Part shown: piece by piece, positions 33,231 through 35,671 of the stretch
How the letters are laid out: each line of letters opens with the position of its first letter
Position numbering within the stretch: position 1 is the stretch's first letter
NCBI GenBank assembly: GCA_016178505.1
Contig: JACOTG010000065.1
Span: 1-35,671 of the forward strand
DNA: 35,671 bases
Direction of reading: 5' to 3'
From: Planctomycetota bacterium
GTDB taxonomy: Bacteria > Planctomycetota > JACOTG01
The notes under the pieces: model-generated
Seen by the model: the letters and a program-made list of their open reading frames with translations, nothing else
Databases searched by the model: none
What the model was told of the DNA's origin: nothing
Position numbers and translations under genes: made by a program

Positions 33231-35276
33231 CTACTCCTGGTTCGGACGGAGGTACTTCGCGAGGAACGTGGCCGCCTGCTGGAACGCATCCAGGCGGTTC
33301 TGCGTGCGGCTGAAGAAGTGGCCGTCGTTCGCGTAGTTGTGGAACTCGACGTTGCCATGGTTCGCCTTGATCGCGTCGGCGAACTGACTCGACTCGCTGA
33401 ACGGCACGAAGCCGTCGTTGTTGCCGTGGAGAATCAGGAGCGGAGCCTTGAGGTTCGCGGCGAGCGGCAGCGGCGAGTGGTTGCTGAAGAACGTCTGGGC
33501 GTCCTTCTGATCGAAGTTGCCCATCTCGTGCGCGAAGAAGGGCTGAAACGTCGCCGGCGCGTTGTGGAAGTAGGTGTTCAGGTTCGAGAACCCGTAGAAG
33601 TCGACGCCGGCCGCCCAAACGTCTGGCGTGCGAGTGAGACCCTGCAGCGCGAGATAGCCACCGTACGACTCGCCGAGAAGGGCGATCCGATTCGGATGGA
33701 CGTATCCCGTCGCCGACAGGAACTTCGTGCCGAAGACCAAGTCTTGGAGATTGCCGTTACCCCAATCGTTGTTGTCGAGGTCTTCGAACGACTTGCCGAA
33801 GCCGGTCGACCCGCGATAGTTCGGGGCGAGGACCGTGAAGCCGTTGTTCACGAAGTACTGGATCAGAGAGTTGTATCCGTTCGTGAACTGATTCGACCAG
33901 TTCCACGGATTCCCTGCGGACAAGCCCGAGTGCGCGAACACGACCGCCGGGTTGCTCCCATCCTTCTTGAGGTTGAAGGGGAGGTACAGATAGGCACTGA
34001 TCTGCTTGCCGTCGAACGACGCGTAGTGCACGAGGAACGGCTCGCTGAGATCGGCCGAGCTGAAGTTCTTCGGGATCGAGAACGACACCTGCGACGCGTT
34101 GTTCGTCTTGCCGAAGTCGTAGGTCCAGATGTCGCACGGCGTCGTGGCGCTCTCGTGCAAGAACGCGAGACGGTTGTCGCACCAAGAGAAGAACGGGTGC
34201 GAGTTGAATCCCGTCGCGAGATTCAGCGACTCGGTCTTGTTCGTCGTGCAGTTGCGGACGAAGAGAGTCGTCGATCCTTCGTTGTTCTGCGTCCACGTCG
34301 CAAATGATCCGTCGTGGTTGAAACTGCCCGAGTAGCAGGGCGTCGTGCCGTTCGTCAGCCAGGTCAGCTCTCCCGACGGGAAGGGCAGGAACGCCACGTT
34401 CTCGAAGCCATTGAACGCATTCGAGGTGGCGAGCAGCTTCTTTCCATCCGGCGACCACGCCGTCGCCCAGTAGAACTTCTCGCCCTGATGCTGCGTGAGG
34501 CAGAACTCCTGGCTCTTCTTGAAGTCGTACGCGTAGACGTTGGAGTCGGCGAAGTCGTTCGTTCGCGTGTATCCGAGGTACGTCCCGTCGTACGACCAGA
34601 TCGGGTTGTAGTTCGAGTTCGCCGAGTGCGTGAGGAACTTCGTCGTGTTGTCCTTCAGGTTGCGAACGCCGATCTGGTAGCTGGTGAGCGAATTCGAATT
34701 GTTCAGGGTCGACGCATTCGAGTTGTTTCCGTTCGGGTTGTTGTTGTTGTTGCTGCTGTTCGAGTTGTTCGTCGCGTTCGGAAGGTTCGTTGCCGGAGCG
34801 TTGGAGATGAACGACAGCCACGTGCCGTCCGGCGAGAACGACGGCGACTGCTCGTCGAAGTTCGGGGTGTTCGTGACGTTCTTCGGCTCACCGCCGTCGA
34901 ACGAAACCAGGAAGAGATCGAACAGGCTGTTGCCGTTCGTGTCCGATTGAAAAGCAACCCACTTGCCGTCCCACGAGAACGTCGGGTTGATCGCTCGCTC
35001 GTGCAGATTCGTGAGCAGGCGCGGTTCCCCGCCGTTCGCGGCGACGATGAAGAGGTTGAACGTGCCGTTCGAGTCCGTCGAGTAGGCGAACCATTTTCCG
35101 TCGTGCGACCAATCGAAGCCGCTCAGGCGGAACGTCGAGCAGATCTGCTCCACCGTGAACGTCTGCTTGTTCGCGCGCGCCTTGCTCTCGAAGTTGCCGT
35201 CCTCGGCACCGGCCACGCCGGCGAATCCGAAGACCAGAGTCGACAGCAGCAGTACCAGGAAAACCAGATTCTTCAT
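33231..35276 (-). CDS. Exported S9-family prolyl oligopeptidase-like serine peptidase
   Basis: 681 residues. A signal peptide (1-24, AGA-ED) precedes a TolB/DPP-IV-like beta-propeller (about 45-410, repeated WSHDGKW/SWDGKW/FSPDGTW units) and an alpha/beta hydrolase domain (about 420-681). That domain has GESYGG (535-540, nucleophile Ser537), Asp621 in HGNNDGFVP and His653 in NDGHFF. The triad is complete. Between propeller strands lies an Asn/Ser-rich low-complexity insertion (164-196, with a run of five Asn). The whole protein is unusually Asn- and Phe-rich compared with its Arg/Ala-rich neighbours. The third codon ATG (35276) is favoured because GGAGG is 7 nt upstream; the ATG at 35282 abuts it. 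Confidence 0.9.
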   Translation of the reverse strand: MKNLVFLVLLLSTLVFGFAGVAGAEDGNFESKARANKQTFTVEQICSTFRLSGFDWSHDGKWFAYSTDSNGTFNLFIVAANGGEPRLLTNLHERAINPTFSWDGKWVAFQSDTNGNSLFDLFLVSFDGGEPKNVTNTPNFDEQSPSFSPDGTWLSFISNAPATNLPNATNNSNSSNNNNNPNGNNSNASTLNNSNSLTSYQIGVRNLKDNTTKFLTHSANSNYNPIWSYDGTYLGYTRTNDFADSNVYAYDFKKSQEFCLTQHQGEKFYWATAWSPDGKKLLATSNAFNGFENVAFLPFPSGELTWLTNGTTPCYSGSFNHDGSFATWTQNNEGSTTLFVRNCTTNKTESLNLATGFNSHPFFSWCDNRLAFLHESATTPCDIWTYDFGKTNNASQVSFSIPKNFSSADLSEPFLVHYASFDGKQISAYLYLPFNLKKDGSNPAVVFAHSGLSAGNPWNWSNQFTNGYNSLIQYFVNNGFTVLAPNYRGSTGFGKSFEDLDNNDWGNGNLQDLVFGTKFLSATGYVHPNRIALLGESYGGYLALQGLTRTPDVWAAGVDFYGFSNLNTYFHNAPATFQPFFAHEMGNFDQKDAQTFFSNHSPLPLAANLKAPLLILHGNNDGFVPFSESSQFADAIKANHGNVEFHNYANDGHFFSRTQNRLDAFQQAATFLAKYLRPNQE

Positions 35277-35671
35277 CACCATTCCTCCAATCAGTCAATC
35301 CATCCCATGCGTCTCGTGACAGGACCTCGCTTGCCCGGCGGCCGTCTCGTTCTGACCGCCGTGCGCCCCCTCCCTTCCGCAGGAGAGACGCAAGGTCGAA
35401 ACGTTCCTGCGGCGAGCAGCGGCTCACAGGTGCTGGGACCTATCGGCAGGAATTGCATTCTTCCTGTAACGAAACGGGACTGTCGCGTCGATCGATTCGA
35501 GAGGACGAGCGCGGAGACTCGCAACAGGCGCGAAAACCGTGGCGATTCGAAGGGGTGCGGGACAAGGAGACGCGTCGCGACCCGCGTCACTCGGAGGATT
35601 TTTTCCTAAAGTGCGCTAGACTCCCGCGTCCTTTGCCCGCCGACGCGGCGGGCGTTCACCATCACCCCTTC
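35277..35671. other. Non-coding end region with promoter for a gene beyond the window
   Basis: No supported gene. On the plus strand a TAGACT -10 box (35617-35622) is followed by CCCGCG and then a perfect hairpin GCCCGCC-GACGC-GGCGGGC (35635-35653), as would fit the leader of a gene or RNA just outside. The -10 plus CCCGCG matches the promoter at 3031. A 6-bp hairpin (35569-35588) followed by a T6 run (35599-35604) could be a terminator for an earlier transcript, but none is visible on this strand. Confidence 0.4.

Noticed and set aside
1..35671. Defence system, prophage or transposon
   Set aside because: No integrase, transposase, nuclease-helicase, reverse transcriptase, terminal inverted repeats or target duplications were found; the only tRNA gene has no integrated element beside it.

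Overview
The window is a piece of a GC-rich bacterial chromosome (by eye about two thirds G+C) with about 24 protein genes and one tRNA, at ordinary bacterial density. I see no phage, insertion sequence, integrase or CRISPR array. The mix of genes points to a free-living heterotroph of a Planctomycetota-like or similar uncultured lineage: a Ser/Thr kinase with TPRs beside an ECF-type sigma factor, a sulfatase-like lipoprotein, a GH78 rhamnosidase, a CHRD protein, a CAP/SCP-HEAT protein, an S9 peptidase and a NagB/PIG-L fusion. This placement is an inference from gene content, not from a phylogenetic marker.

Layout. 1-261: two copies of a degenerate direct repeat downstream of rho. 262-1617 (-): rho. 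1842-2984 (+): GalT-like HIT-family nucleotidyltransferase. 3055-4096 (+): tRNA-Pro(CGG) followed 27 nt later by thioredoxin reductase trxB. 4249-11433 (-): a same-strand run of methyltransferase, a GH78 alpha-L-rhamnosidase broken by a frameshifting deletion, a secreted CHRD protein, a TPR protein and a PfkB sugar kinase. 11602-12603 (+): exported alpha/beta hydrolase. 12572-14652 (-): a winged-helix regulator translationally coupled to an aspartic protease, behind an AT-rich operator. 14750-16992 (-): Ser/Thr kinase with TPRs and a possible 30-codon leader gene. 17098-20054 (+): ECF-like sigma factor, BNR beta-propeller, MoaD/ThiS-DinB fusion and cupin. 20180-20857 (+): membrane protein. 20834-23588 (-): FGGY/glycerol-kinase-like kinase and APC permease, overlapping. 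23646-25094 (-): sulfatase-like lipoprotein. 25220-29808 (+): CAP/HEAT protein, NagB-PIG-L fusion and a secreted protein. 29895-31427 (-): B12-binding radical SAM enzyme. 31616-33043 (+): aldo/keto reductase and a small charged protein. 33231-35276 (-): S9 peptidase with an Asn-rich insertion. The last 395 bases hold a probable promoter for a gene outside the window.

How the parts relate. Carbohydrate and glycoside turnover is a loose theme (GalT-like, GH78, PfkB, FGGY kinase, NagB/PIG-L, aldo/keto reductase). Most genes are solitary or in pairs rather than in one pathway operon. The most coherent unit is BNR - MoaD/DinB - cupin, with an ATGA overlap and a hairpin terminator at its end.

The points most worth a second look are: (i) a C-terminal domain of about 180 residues, with a CPCP...FPVGFTSK...HRSPADP signature, shared by two otherwise unrelated secreted proteins 20 kb apart and which I cannot assign to a named family; (ii) the MoaD-DinB fusion, whose diglycine is internal; (iii) several start codons 6-10 nt from a -10 box, implying leaderless mRNAs, each with an inverted repeat at or overlapping the -35 region; (iv) the GH78 gene interrupted exactly where a conserved block of about 15 residues is missing; (v) the HTH/aspartic-protease pair.
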